Shown here: one piece after another, positions 32,304 to 40,722 of the stretch
Numbering within the stretch: the stretch's first letter is position 1
How the letters are laid out: each line of letters begins with the position of its first letter
Assembly: GCA_016841205.1 (NCBI GenBank)
Contig: JAENZP010000003.1
Location: 62,001 to 126,000 of the forward strand
DNA from: Desulfoscipio geothermicus
GTDB lineage: Bacteria > Bacillota > Desulfotomaculia > Desulfotomaculales > Desulfallaceae
Direction: 5' to 3'
Length of the DNA stretch: 64,000 nucleotides
The notes under the pieces: generated by a model
Database searches by the model: none
Seen by the model: only the letters and a program-made list of their open reading frames with translations
What the model was told of the DNA's origin: nothing
Position numbers and translations under genes: made by a program

Positions 32304-32740
32304 TTTGCAGCGTAAGAGTTGGCGTAATGGGATAGTTTAGTGCGAATGAATCCAACAAGATTACGAAGTAAGTATCATATAATAAAAATAATAAAAAAAA
32401 TTTTCAATTATCTCATAATTTATGCATTTAGAACCACTTATTACCTTGTAAATATACTCTCATATGTTAAAATGAATTATCCTTACCAAATTGTCATATG
32501 GAATTTTACTGTCTAATACGACTCCTCCTCTACCCTTATTACCTGTAGTGACTAACTACAGTTTTTTTTTATATGTACGGGAAAACCGCTTTTATATTAA
32601 GGTAGAACGGTATGGAGAATATTATAACTTTAAATAAGAAAAGTCAGTATACGCGGAATTCGCGAGTGCTGGCTTTTCTATTTACAGCTTAAGAGTTGTC
32701 GTAATGACTGTGAAATATATGTTATGAGCAGTGGCGTTTA
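32304..32740. other. Gene-free spacer containing a duplicated terminator segment
   Basis: No gene found. Bases 32640-32713 repeat the 32264-32330 stretch (GCCAGTAT...GCTGGCTTT followed by CAGCNTAAGAGTTG-CGTAATG) with about 80% identity, and a second weak hairpin with T tract (GTAGTGACTAACTACAGTTTTTTTT) ends near 32571. The rest is AT-rich. Confidence 0.6.
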
Positions 32741-32869
32741 TTACGTACTGGGTCGGTTTACTCCATGTATTCTCTGCCTTTTTTTCATATCGGCGGCTTT
32801 GCCCATATTCCATACCTGGCGATAACCTGTATCTTTATTAGCTAATAAACCCATAACTCTTTTCGCCAA
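32741..32869 (-). CDS. 42-residue basic small protein
   Basis: Minus-strand TTG at 32869 with GGGAGGTG 7 nt upstream. Product MAKRVMGLLANKDTGYRQVW, NMGKAADMKKRQRIHGVNRP, ST. Hydrophilic, about 25% Lys/Arg, no membrane span. The strong ribosome site and clean codon choice suggest a real gene; no family recognised. Confidence 0.5.
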   Translation of the reverse strand: MAKRVMGLLANKDTGYRQVWNMGKAADMKKRQRIHGVNRPST

Positions 32870-33030
32870 TTTAACACCTCCCGGTAAAACAAATTTATTT
32901 CCTTCTGCTATAGCATAATTTTTTTTTTCGATATTATGTATTAAATATTGCAGGATTTCATTTTCGCAGCGTAGAACTTTTCGGATAATCTATTCATTTA
33001 AGTAAAGACAAAGGGAAGGGGAAGGTTAAG

Positions 33031-33243
33031 TTGGCCGAGAAGAAAAGTATCAAGTTTAGTTATGTTTTAAATGCCGTTAAATGCATGGCCTGTGCAGCAT
33101 GTGAATTAGAATGCAAGTTTAACGGCATTTACATTGATGATACTGCAAACTACGCTATTAATCCGGTCAATTGTACCCGTTGCGGCAAGTGTTTCCGGGC
33201 ATGTCCCAGCGGAGCAATTTCTAAAGTCGATGTTGCAGCTTAG
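33031..33243 (+). CDS. Ferredoxin with two [4Fe-4S] clusters
   Basis: TTG 33031 with AAGGGGAAGG upstream; 70 residues. Cluster motifs KCMACAACELECKFNGI (CxxCxxCxxxC) and NCTRCGKCFRACPSGAI. The first motif lacks the Pro after the fourth Cys and the cluster-spacing loop is short. A small soluble electron carrier that could serve the neighbouring hydrogenase, CODH or Hdr complexes. It has its own terminator. Confidence 0.88.
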   Translation: MAEKKSIKFSYVLNAVKCMACAACELECKFNGIYIDDTANYAINPVNCTRCGKCFRACPSGAISKVDVAA

Positions 33244-33246
33244 ATA

Positions 33247-33285
33247 CAAAGCTGCTTTCGCTGTTTAAAGCAGCTTTGTCTTTTA
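33247..33285 (+). terminator. Terminator of the ferredoxin gene
   Basis: AAAGCTGCTTT-CGCTGTTT-AAAGCAGCTTT followed by GTCTTTT. Confidence 0.85.
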
Positions 33286-33303
33286 AAAGATTTACTTGTG
33301 ATG

Positions 33304-33332
33304 TTGACATGTTACTTTAACTATGTTAATAT
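33304..33332 (+). promoter_or_regulatory. Promoter of tRNA-Leu
   Basis: TTGACA (33304-33309), 17-nt spacer, TAATAT (33327-33332), about 40 nt before the tRNA. Confidence 0.8.
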
Positions 33333-33372
33333 AATTTTCGCGCGGATAAAATACCAACTAAATATTTTGTAT

Positions 33373-33460
33373 GCGGCAGTGGCGGAATTGGCAGACGCGT
33401 AAGATTCAGGTTCTTATGGGCAATACGCTCGTGGAGGTTCAAGTCCTCTCTGCCGCACCA
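33373..33460 (+). tRNA. tRNA-Leu (CAG)
   Basis: Acceptor GCGGCAG/CTGCCGC, anticodon arm TAAGA-TTCAGGT-TCTTA (CAG), long variable arm, T arm GGAGG-TTCAAGT-CCTCT, CCA encoded. Confidence 0.95.
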
Positions 33461-33464
33461 ATTA

Positions 33465-33497
33465 TACCCCGGGAAGACCCGGGGTTATTATTTTTTT
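33465..33497 (+). terminator. Terminator of tRNA-Leu
   Basis: ACCCCGGG-AAGA-CCCGGGGT followed by TATTATTTTTTTC. Confidence 0.9.
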
Positions 33498-33783
33498 CAC
33501 GCAAGTTTCCACCAAAAAAAGTCCGGCCTTAAAAGCCGGACGGGGAGAGATAGAACTCACCAAAGCGGAGTATTAATAATATAACCAGTAATCTTAATCA
33601 CTATGCATAAACCGCTCACTTTATCCAAGATAAATATACCTTCTTGTGACAACATGTCTAACTAAAACAACATAACCAATATTCCAAAACATTATCTCGA
33701 AACAAATCGAAAGGTTTAAGTCATAAATAATGGACAACCCCTACTATAAGTATATTGTGCAAATAAGTAGGGGAGGTTTATTT
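33498..33783. other. Intergenic region with an orphan hairpin
   Basis: Hairpin GTCCGGC-CTTAAAA-GCCGGAC at 33521-33541, preceded by seven A residues; it could act as a minus-strand terminator. No gene seen. The ribosome site of the next gene is GGGGAGG near 33770. Confidence 0.4.
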
Positions 33784-34887
33784 ATGCTTAAAAACATCTT
33801 ATGGGCTACACTGACTACACTGATATGCATTTCAGCTCTTGTTTCCGGGGGTATCTTTTACCCGGCAGCAGCCGCAGCCAGTAATGCTGACAACCCCAAT
33901 AAATACATTTTTTTATTTTTTGTACAAGGTTTAAATGACGCCGATATAAATGGGCTAGGGCTGCCCAATATGAAAAAGCTAAAAAACGAAGGTATCGGCT
34001 ACCAGCATGTGACCAAAACAACGGTACCGGCAGGTAAGCAGGCTACATTCACAAGCATTTTGGGACTACGGGACAACCAGCTGCTATTAATCCGGGCACT
34101 CGAAGATAATAATATTGATTGCATTGCAGTGGATGGCTCGGGAGCAATTAGCGCTTCACTTGCCAAGGAAAACCGGCTGGAATTAATCACAGAGAAAAAC
34201 GATCAGTTAGCCGTGGACAGGTTTTTGGATAAAATAAATGAGCAGCCTTACCAGTTCGCGGCTATCTACCTGGATGACGCTAGTAGAACGGGCCAATCTA
34301 GTAATTCCTCGGAATCCCAAAGGTGGTCGATGGCCGACAACCAAGTGGGTAGGGTAATAAACCGTCTTATTCGGATAGACAAGCTGGCCAACTCAACTAT
34401 TATTATTACCGGCGGTGGCAACGCGCCACCCTTGCTCATATTTAATGGTATTAATAATCAGCCGGAAAGTTTTTACCACTGCCACCAGTTGGATATTGCG
34501 CCGACGATATGCCAAATATTTGGCATCATAACGCCTACAGAAATGCCGGGGCATATCCTTTACGAAGGCCTGACTCCAACGACCAGCAAATCATTAACCA
34601 ATAACCTGAAACATAGAATTAATGATTTACAAGAGGAGTGTCAGCAATATAATCAACAGATTAGCCTTTATGAAAAAGAGCAGCAGTCCATGCAGACACA
34701 AAAAGCAGAATTAAAGAAGGAAAGGACCAGTATCCACAATATTATTTCGGAAAAAGATAGCACCGTACAGCGGCTAAGCAGGGAGATAAGCATATTAAAG
34801 TTTTTAGGCACGGGTATTTTTATAATTTTATTAATTGGCTATATATTTGAATATAGATGGCTGCGCAAGAAGTTTCTTATATTTTAA
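33784..34887 (+). CDS. Exported alkaline-phosphatase-superfamily-like protein with coiled coil and C-terminal anchor
   Basis: ATG 33784 (MLKNILWATLTTLICISALV) with GGGGAGG 8 nt upstream; the frame back to 33730 is not preceded by a ribosome site. 367 residues: signal peptide to about residue 35, a domain resembling the C-terminal part of alkaline phosphatase/sulfatase folds (FFVQGLNDADINGLGLPNMK, TVPAGKQATFTSILG, STIIITGGGNAPPLLIF, HQLDIAPTICQIFGI), a ~70-residue coiled coil (QEECQQYNQQISLYEKEQQS) and a C-terminal membrane span with basic end. Metal ligands seem largely missing, so it may be a pseudo-enzyme. Faces the outside of the cell. Confidence 0.7.
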   Translation: MLKNILWATLTTLICISALVSGGIFYPAAAAASNADNPNKYIFLFFVQGLNDADINGLGLPNMKKLKNEGIGYQHVTKTTVPAGKQATFTSILGLRDNQLLLIRALEDNNIDCIAVDGSGAISASLAKENRLELITEKNDQLAVDRFLDKINEQPYQFAAIYLDDASRTGQSSNSSESQRWSMADNQVGRVINRLIRIDKLANSTIIITGGGNAPPLLIFNGINNQPESFYHCHQLDIAPTICQIFGIITPTEMPGHILYEGLTPTTSKSLTNNLKHRINDLQEECQQYNQQISLYEKEQQSMQTQKAELKKERTSIHNIISEKDSTVQRLSREISILKFLGTGIFIILLIGYIFEYRWLRKKFLIF

Positions 34888-34930
34888 ACTCAAATCAATG
34901 CTTGTTCATCTTATATTAATGATTTTATGA

Positions 34931-34967
34931 AATTCCCTACCAATTATTTGTTAGGGAATTTCTATTT
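34931..34967 (+). terminator. Terminator after the phosphatase-like gene
   Basis: AATTCCCTA-CCAATTATTTGT-TAGGGAATT followed by TCTATTT. Confidence 0.75.
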
Positions 34968-35423
34968 ACAGCAATGGAACAACCCCCGGCATTCAGAATT
35001 TTACTACAATTTATCACTACAGCCTATTTAGTCATTTTTAATTTACCAATCATGGTATACACCATACTGAATGCAAATATTAATGTTCGGGGAGGATTTT
35101 TAAGGGTACATGACGAAAAAAGTAATGTCGAAGTATGTCAGGTTTTATATAAAATTAAAATAATTTGGAAACAACCGCCACATAATATACTTTCATATGT
35201 TTTACATTTATTCGTACAATGCAGGAGATATTTATTTGTTGTTGAATTGCTTAAACTGCTCATAAAAAAACGCGAATTGGCACGAGTATTGCATTTAATA
35301 ACGTTCATATATTGCAAATATCTATAATAATTAGGCCGATACCGAAGCTTAATTTTAGTACTGAATTTTTTTTGTCACTATATACTTGTATAATTTTTAT
35401 ACAATAAAGCAGGGGTGATAGCA
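34968..35423. other. AT-rich region upstream of the acetyl-CoA pathway genes
   Basis: A 117-codon frame at 34974-35327 is AT-rich, lacks a ribosome site and looks accidental. TATAAT at 35389-35394 precedes cooC by 30 nt and is a plausible -10; no consensus -35 is seen at the right distance, so an activator-dependent promoter is possible. Confidence 0.4.
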
Positions 35424-36188
35424 ATGAAACTAGCCATATCAGGCAAAGGCGGTGTCGGAAAAACAACCATAGCCGCAGCGCTGGCCAGAATATTCGCCCA
35501 AAACGATGGCATTGTTTACGCCATCGATGCCGATCCGGACGCCTGCCTGGCTGCGAGCATCGGCATACCCGAGGACGAGGCGGCTAAAATTAAGCCCGTA
35601 GTAGATATGAAGGACGCTATTCGCAATAAAATCGGCGACGGTGCGTTTTACAGTCTTAATCCAAAACTGGATGATTTCTTAGATGATTATAGCTATAAAT
35701 TTGATAACATCCGTTTTTTGCGTATGGGTGACCCTAAAAAAGGCGGCTCGGAGTGTTACTGCCGTGAGAACACGTTTTTGCATGCTCTGGTCACATCGCT
35801 GCTGCTTGACCAAAAGGATACCGTCATTATGGATATGGGTGCCGGTATTGAACATTTAAGCAGGGGCACAGCCCGGGGAGTGGATGTAATACTGGTGGTG
35901 GTTGAACCCAGTCGCAACAGTGTTAATACGGCCAAAAATATACAGAGAATGGCCGGCGATCTGGGCATTGCCAAGGTGGGTATCATCGCGAATAAAATTC
36001 GTACAGACAAAGAAAAAGAATTTATTAAGACAAGTTTCCCAGGCAATAATATCCTGGGTTTTATAAAATTTTCAGAGTCTATTTGGGCAAACGCTATGGA
36101 ACCTTCTCTGACCACGGAATTTGGAGGGGAATTAATGGTGGATATGCAGCAGATTTGCCTTAAGATTTCGGGAGAGGTAGGTGTTTAA
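35424..36188 (+). CDS. cooC: CO dehydrogenase nickel-insertion ATPase CooC
   Basis: MinD/SIMIBI-class ATPase that loads Ni into the C-cluster of CO dehydrogenase. ATG 35424 (MKLAISGKGGVGKTTIAAAL) with CAGGGGTG upstream. 254 residues: deviant Walker A GKGGVGKTT, switch IDADPDACLAASIG, the CxC pair SECYCREN which binds metal and bridges the dimer, Walker B-like VIMDMGAGIEHLSRG, NKIRT guanine/adenine motif. First gene of the CODH/ACS cluster. Confidence 0.95.
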   Translation: MKLAISGKGGVGKTTIAAALARIFAQNDGIVYAIDADPDACLAASIGIPEDEAAKIKPVVDMKDAIRNKIGDGAFYSLNPKLDDFLDDYSYKFDNIRFLRMGDPKKGGSECYCRENTFLHALVTSLLLDQKDTVIMDMGAGIEHLSRGTARGVDVILVVVEPSRNSVNTAKNIQRMAGDLGIAKVGIIANKIRTDKEKEFIKTSFPGNNILGFIKFSESIWANAMEPSLTTEFGGELMVDMQQICLKISGEVGV

Positions 36189-36314
36189 TACATTAATACA
36201 ATAATCACATTATATATATGCCAACCAGTGGAAACGGCCAGCAGTTCCGAGGGAGCTTTACCGGCTGCAATCGTATAAGTTAGTTGATTAACTTTTATTA
36301 AGGAGGTTAAAGTA
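36189..36314. promoter_or_regulatory. Leader before cooS with a hairpin
   Basis: GC-rich patch 36219-36270 (CAACCAGTGGAAACGGCCAG ... TTTACCGGCTGCAATC) can pair around GGCCAGCAG/CCGGCTG; AAGGAGG lies 10 nt before the cooS ATG. A role in expression control is possible but unproven. Confidence 0.35.
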
Positions 36315-38336
36315 ATGCCAAGGTTTAGAGAGCAAAGCCTGACCAGTAGGCCCTTAAACAAGGTACCGCGGGTCATTGATCCTAAAAACATTAAGCGCTC
36401 CGTTGACCCTGCGGCCCTTGAAATGATCGATGTGGTCCAAGAAAAAGGGATAATTACAACCTTTGACCGGGTATTAGCCCAGCAGCCGCAATGTCAGTTT
36501 GGCTACAAAGGCATTTGCTGCCGTTTTTGCATGATGGGTCCATGTCGTATTAAATCCGATGAAGGTCCTGCCAGCAGGGGTATCTGTGGTGCAAATGCCT
36601 GGACCATCGTTGCCCGTAGTGTCGGCCTGATGATCCTTACAGGCTGTGCGTCTCATGCCCAGCACGGTAACCATATTTCCCACGTGCTGGAAATGATCGC
36701 TGAAGGCCAAGCACCGGATTATTCCATTAAAGACCCGGAAAAGCTAATTAAAATATGTAAAAAGGTAGACATTGAAACCGAAGGTAGAGATAACTGTACC
36801 CTGGCCAAAGAACTGGCCAAAAAGGCATTGGACGACTTTAGACGGCTCAAAGGTGAAGGCGAAGCCACCTGGATTACTAATTCGGTTATCAAAGAAAGAA
36901 CTCAAAACTACAGGGAACGTAATGTAATGCCCCACGGCATTCATGCCACTATTTCAGATTTGGTTACTCAGGCCCACGTAGGTATGGACAATGACCCTGT
37001 AAACCTAGTGTTCAGTGCTGTACGGGTAGGTTTGGCCGACCTGGCCGGCAAGTGGATTGCTACTGACCTTTCGGATATCATTTTTGGTACTCCTGAGCCT
37101 GTGCTAAGCGAAGCCAATATGGGTGTGCTGGATCCCTCCAAAGTCAATATTATTTTGCATGGTCATAACCCACTGCTCAGTGAAATGATTGTAGCCGCAG
37201 CACGGGAAATGGAAGATGAAGCCAAGGCGGCTGGTGCTGCGGGAATTCAGCTGTCCGGTATCTGCTGCACAGGTAACGAAGTGCTAATGCGCCAAGGGGT
37301 ACCCCTGGTTACCTCTTTCTCATCCCAGGAACTGGCCATTTGTACCGGCGCTGTAGACTGCATGGTAGTGGACGTGCAATGCATTATGCCCGGTTTAAAC
37401 AGTGTGGCCCAATGCTTCGGCACCAGGCTGATTACCACCACGGATATCGTGAAAAACCCTGGTACTATGCATATCGATTACCAGGAAGCCACGGCGATGG
37501 AAAATGCACGGGAAGTGATCCGTGAAGGTATTGCTGCATTTCAAGAACGTGGCAATCGTCCAGTGCATATCCCTAATGTTAAGAACAAAGTGGTGGCCGG
37601 TTGGAGTTTAGAAGCTATCTTTGAATTATTTAAAACCGTTAATGCCGATAACCCCGTCAGAGTTTTAAATGATGCCATCATAAGCGGCGAGCTAAAAGGT
37701 GTTATTCTGATGTGCGGCTGTAATAACCTGAAGACATTCCAGGATCAGGCCCATTTGGAAATCACCAAAGCGATGTTAAAAAATGATGTGCTGGTTATCT
37801 CCACGGGCTGTAACGCTCAGGCCTGCGCCAAGGCCGGTTTGATGGATCCTGACAAAGTAGATGAGTATTGCGGCGAAGGACTCAAGAGTTTCTACAAGCG
37901 CATCAGCGCCAATGCCAATCTGAAGTACGGTCTGCCCCCAGTGCTTCATATCGGTTCTTGTGTGGACAACTCTCGGGCGGCTGAATTGTTGATGTTAATG
38001 GCAGAAGATATGGGTGTGGACACCCCGAAGGTACCCTTTGTAGCCTCTGCTCCTGAAGCCATGAGTGGTAAAGCCACCAGTATCGGCACTTGGGCTGTGA
38101 CTATTGGCTTACCCACCCACGTCGGTACTATGCCACCGGTGGAAGGCTGTGACCTTATTTACAGCATCCTCACCCAGGTGGCCAGCGACGTGTTTGGCGG
38201 TTACTTCATTCTCGAGCCCGATATCGAAACATCGATTCAAAAACTGCTTAACGCTCTGGAATACAGAACCTGGAAACTAGGCGTCCATCGCCGGGTAGCC
38301 GAAGATTTAGAAACCAGTCTATGTAAGAATTGGTAA
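36315..38336 (+). CDS. cooS: Anaerobic carbon monoxide dehydrogenase catalytic subunit
   Basis: Ni-Fe CO dehydrogenase (AcsA/CooS), reduces CO2 to CO for acetyl-CoA synthase or oxidises CO. ATG 36315 with AAGGAGG. 673 residues. N-terminal B/D-cluster cysteines are in FGYKGICCRFCMMGPCRI and GICGANAWTIVAR; C-cluster ligands are in GNHISHVLEM (His), SGICCTGNEVLMRQG, DVQCIMPG, MCGCNN, STGCNAQACAKAGLM and HIGSCVDNSRAAE. All expected ligands appear conserved. Its position between cooC and acsB makes it the CODH of the bifunctional CODH/ACS complex. Confidence 0.97.
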   Translation: MPRFREQSLTSRPLNKVPRVIDPKNIKRSVDPAALEMIDVVQEKGIITTFDRVLAQQPQCQFGYKGICCRFCMMGPCRIKSDEGPASRGICGANAWTIVARSVGLMILTGCASHAQHGNHISHVLEMIAEGQAPDYSIKDPEKLIKICKKVDIETEGRDNCTLAKELAKKALDDFRRLKGEGEATWITNSVIKERTQNYRERNVMPHGIHATISDLVTQAHVGMDNDPVNLVFSAVRVGLADLAGKWIATDLSDIIFGTPEPVLSEANMGVLDPSKVNIILHGHNPLLSEMIVAAAREMEDEAKAAGAAGIQLSGICCTGNEVLMRQGVPLVTSFSSQELAICTGAVDCMVVDVQCIMPGLNSVAQCFGTRLITTTDIVKNPGTMHIDYQEATAMENAREVIREGIAAFQERGNRPVHIPNVKNKVVAGWSLEAIFELFKTVNADNPVRVLNDAIISGELKGVILMCGCNNLKTFQDQAHLEITKAMLKNDVLVISTGCNAQACAKAGLMDPDKVDEYCGEGLKSFYKRISANANLKYGLPPVLHIGSCVDNSRAAELLMLMAEDMGVDTPKVPFVASAPEAMSGKATSIGTWAVTIGLPTHVGTMPPVEGCDLIYSILTQVASDVFGGYFILEPDIETSIQKLLNALEYRTWKLGVHRRVAEDLETSLCKNW

Positions 38337-38364
38337 AATGCCACGAAAGGGAGGGGAATATCGA

Positions 38365-40560
38365 GTGAGCGAAGCCATTAACTATGATCAAATATTCGAA
38401 GGCGCCATAGAACCGGGCCAAGAGCCCAAGAAGCTGTTCAAGGAAGCTTACGAGGGCACCATCACCGCCCTTAGCTACGCAGAGATCCTGCTCAACCAGG
38501 CCATCCGTACCTACGGCAAGAACCAGCCAGTGGGCTATCCGGATACAGCCTACTACTTGCCCGTTATCCGCTGTTTAAGCGGTGAAGAAATTAAGACTCT
38601 GGGCGACATGGTCCCGGTATTAAACCGAATGCGCCAGGCTGTTAAAGAACCCAGAACCTTTGCCAACGCCCGCAAGTGGGGCGAAGCCACCTGGTACGCC
38701 GCTGATATTATCGAGGCTATCAGATATATAAAGAATACTCCAGAAAACCCCTTGCACACTGCTCCCTGGACCGGGTTCATCGGCGACCCTGTGGTGCGCC
38801 AGTACGGCACCAAGATGGTTGACTGGACAATCCCCGGCGAAGCTGTTATCCTGGGCCGGGCTAAGGACAGCAAGGCTGCCAAAAAGCTCGTCGACAGCCT
38901 GATGGCCAAGGGCTTAATGCTGTTTTTATGTGATGAAATAATTGAGCAGTTGCTTGAAGAAGGCGTCAAGCTGGGTATAGACTACATCGCTTACCCGCTG
39001 GGCAACTTCACCCAGGTAGTACACGCTGCCAACTACGCACTGCGCGCCGGTATGATGTTCGGCGGTATCCCCGCCGGTGCCTACGACGAGCAGCGCGATT
39101 ACCAGCGCCGCCGCGTGTTGGCCTTCATCCTGTACCTGGGTGAGCATGATATGGTTAAAACCGCCGCCGCTATGGGTGCCATCAATGTAGGCTTCCCGGT
39201 CATCACTGACCAGGAACTGCCCGAGGACAAGCAAATTAAAGACTGGTTCATCAGCGAGCCGGACTATGACAAGCTCATGCAGACTGCCCTGGAAGTACGG
39301 GGCATTAAAATTACCACTGTGGATATCGACGTACCCATCACCGTAGGTCCCGCCTTTGAAGGCGAATCCATCCGTAAAAAAGATATGTACGCGGAATTCG
39401 GCGGTTCCATGACCCCAGGTTTCGAGCTGGTGCGCATGGGTGACGACACCATTGAAGACGGAAAAATCGAGCTGTTCGGCCCGGACATCGACACCATAGC
39501 CGAAGGCGGCCGGCTGCCTCTCGGTATCGTGGTAGACGTATACGGACGTAAAATGGAGGAAGACTTCGAGCCCGTGCTGGAGCGCCGCATCCACTACTTT
39601 ACCAACTACGGCGAAGGCCTGTGGCACGTGGCCCAGCGGGATATTAACTGGATCCGGATCAGTAAAGACGCTTATGCCAAAGGCTTTCGCCTAAAGCATA
39701 TCGGTGAAATATTATACGCCAAATTTAAGTCTGAGTACTCCGCCATCGTGGACCGCATTGCGGTAACCCTTTACACTGATGAACAAAAAGTGGTGGAAAT
39801 GCGCGATATAGCTCGGCAATACTACAAGAAGCGCGACGACCGCCTTAAGGAATTGCGGGACGAGAAAGTGGACACCTTTTACTCCTGTACCCTGTGCCAG
39901 AGCTTTGCACCTACCCACGTGTGCGTCATTGCCCCCGAGCGAGTCGGCCTGTGCGGCGCAGTAAGCTGGCTGGATGCCAAGGCAGCTTATGAAATTAACC
40001 CGCATGGAGCAAACCTGCCTGTACCCAAAGAAGGTGTTATCGACGAAGTTAAGGGCCAGTGGCAGTCTTTTAACGAATTCGCCTATACTAATTCGCAGCG
40101 CTCCATCGAGGCTGTTAACTTCTATACCATTATGGAATACCCGATGACATCTTGTGGTTGCTTTGAGTGTATTCTGACTATGGTACCAGAATGCAACGGC
40201 TTTATGGTAGTAAACCGGGAATTCGGTGGTATGACCCCTTCCGGGATGACCTTTAGCACACTGGCCGGTGCCATTGGCGGTGGCGCCCAGATGCCTGGCT
40301 TTATGGGTATAGGTAAATCCTACCTGTCCTCACCCAAGTTCGTGCCCGCTGACGGTGGCTTGGGTAGGGTAGTGTGGATGCCCAAAGCACTAAAAGAAGA
40401 ACTGCGGGCCTCACTGGAAGAAGCGGCGGAAAACGTCGGCTTAGGCAGAGAATTTGTGGATAAGATTGCCGATGAAACCATAGGCGAAAGCGGGGAGGAA
40501 ATCATGTCCTTCCTTGAAGAGAAGGGGCACCCCGCTCTTACTATGGATCCGTTAATGTAA
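38365..40560 (+). CDS. acsB: Acetyl-CoA synthase (CO-methylating) AcsB
   Basis: Combines CO, the methyl group from CFeSP and CoA into acetyl-CoA at a Ni-Ni-[4Fe-4S] A-cluster. GTG 38365 (MSEAINYDQIFEGAIEPGQE) with GGGAGGGG upstream; an ATG at 38338 overlaps the cooS stop and lies before the ribosome site. 731 residues, the usual length. A-cluster cysteines in YSCTLCQSFAPTHVC, VGLCGAVSW and TSCGCFECI; C-terminal GGMTPSGMTFSTLAGAIGGG. The N-terminal domain forms the CO tunnel with CooS. Confidence 0.97.
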   Translation: MSEAINYDQIFEGAIEPGQEPKKLFKEAYEGTITALSYAEILLNQAIRTYGKNQPVGYPDTAYYLPVIRCLSGEEIKTLGDMVPVLNRMRQAVKEPRTFANARKWGEATWYAADIIEAIRYIKNTPENPLHTAPWTGFIGDPVVRQYGTKMVDWTIPGEAVILGRAKDSKAAKKLVDSLMAKGLMLFLCDEIIEQLLEEGVKLGIDYIAYPLGNFTQVVHAANYALRAGMMFGGIPAGAYDEQRDYQRRRVLAFILYLGEHDMVKTAAAMGAINVGFPVITDQELPEDKQIKDWFISEPDYDKLMQTALEVRGIKITTVDIDVPITVGPAFEGESIRKKDMYAEFGGSMTPGFELVRMGDDTIEDGKIELFGPDIDTIAEGGRLPLGIVVDVYGRKMEEDFEPVLERRIHYFTNYGEGLWHVAQRDINWIRISKDAYAKGFRLKHIGEILYAKFKSEYSAIVDRIAVTLYTDEQKVVEMRDIARQYYKKRDDRLKELRDEKVDTFYSCTLCQSFAPTHVCVIAPERVGLCGAVSWLDAKAAYEINPHGANLPVPKEGVIDEVKGQWQSFNEFAYTNSQRSIEAVNFYTIMEYPMTSCGCFECILTMVPECNGFMVVNREFGGMTPSGMTFSTLAGAIGGGAQMPGFMGIGKSYLSSPKFVPADGGLGRVVWMPKALKEELRASLEEAAENVGLGREFVDKIADETIGESGEEIMSFLEEKGHPALTMDPLM

Positions 40561-40598
40561 CAGCACAATATTTCCTTTCAAGTTTCCAGACACTAATA

Positions 40599-40672
40599 GC
40601 GGAACCACCTTAAGAAAGGGGACACACCTCCTTTGGGGGGATGTCCCCAATAATCCTATCCAAAGGTTCCGC
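40599..40672. repeat. Large nested inverted repeat between acsB and acsC
   Basis: Outer arms GCGGAACC/GGTTCCGC enclose GGGGACA/TGTCCCC and CCTCC/GGGGG. No T tract follows, so it looks like an mRNA-stability or processing hairpin rather than a simple terminator. Confidence 0.65.
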
Positions 40673-40722
40673 CGTAGTGTGACCGTATACATGACTAGTG
40701 ATTCAGAAAGGAGTTTGGTAAA

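Noticed and set aside
34974-35327. 117-codon open frame upstream of cooC
   Set aside because: AT-rich composition, no ribosome site, no recognisable protein pattern, and it overlaps the likely cooC promoter region.
35372-35394. TTGTCA/TATAAT as a cooC promoter
   Set aside because: The spacing is only 11 nt, incompatible with a standard sigma-A promoter; only the -10 was kept as a possibility.
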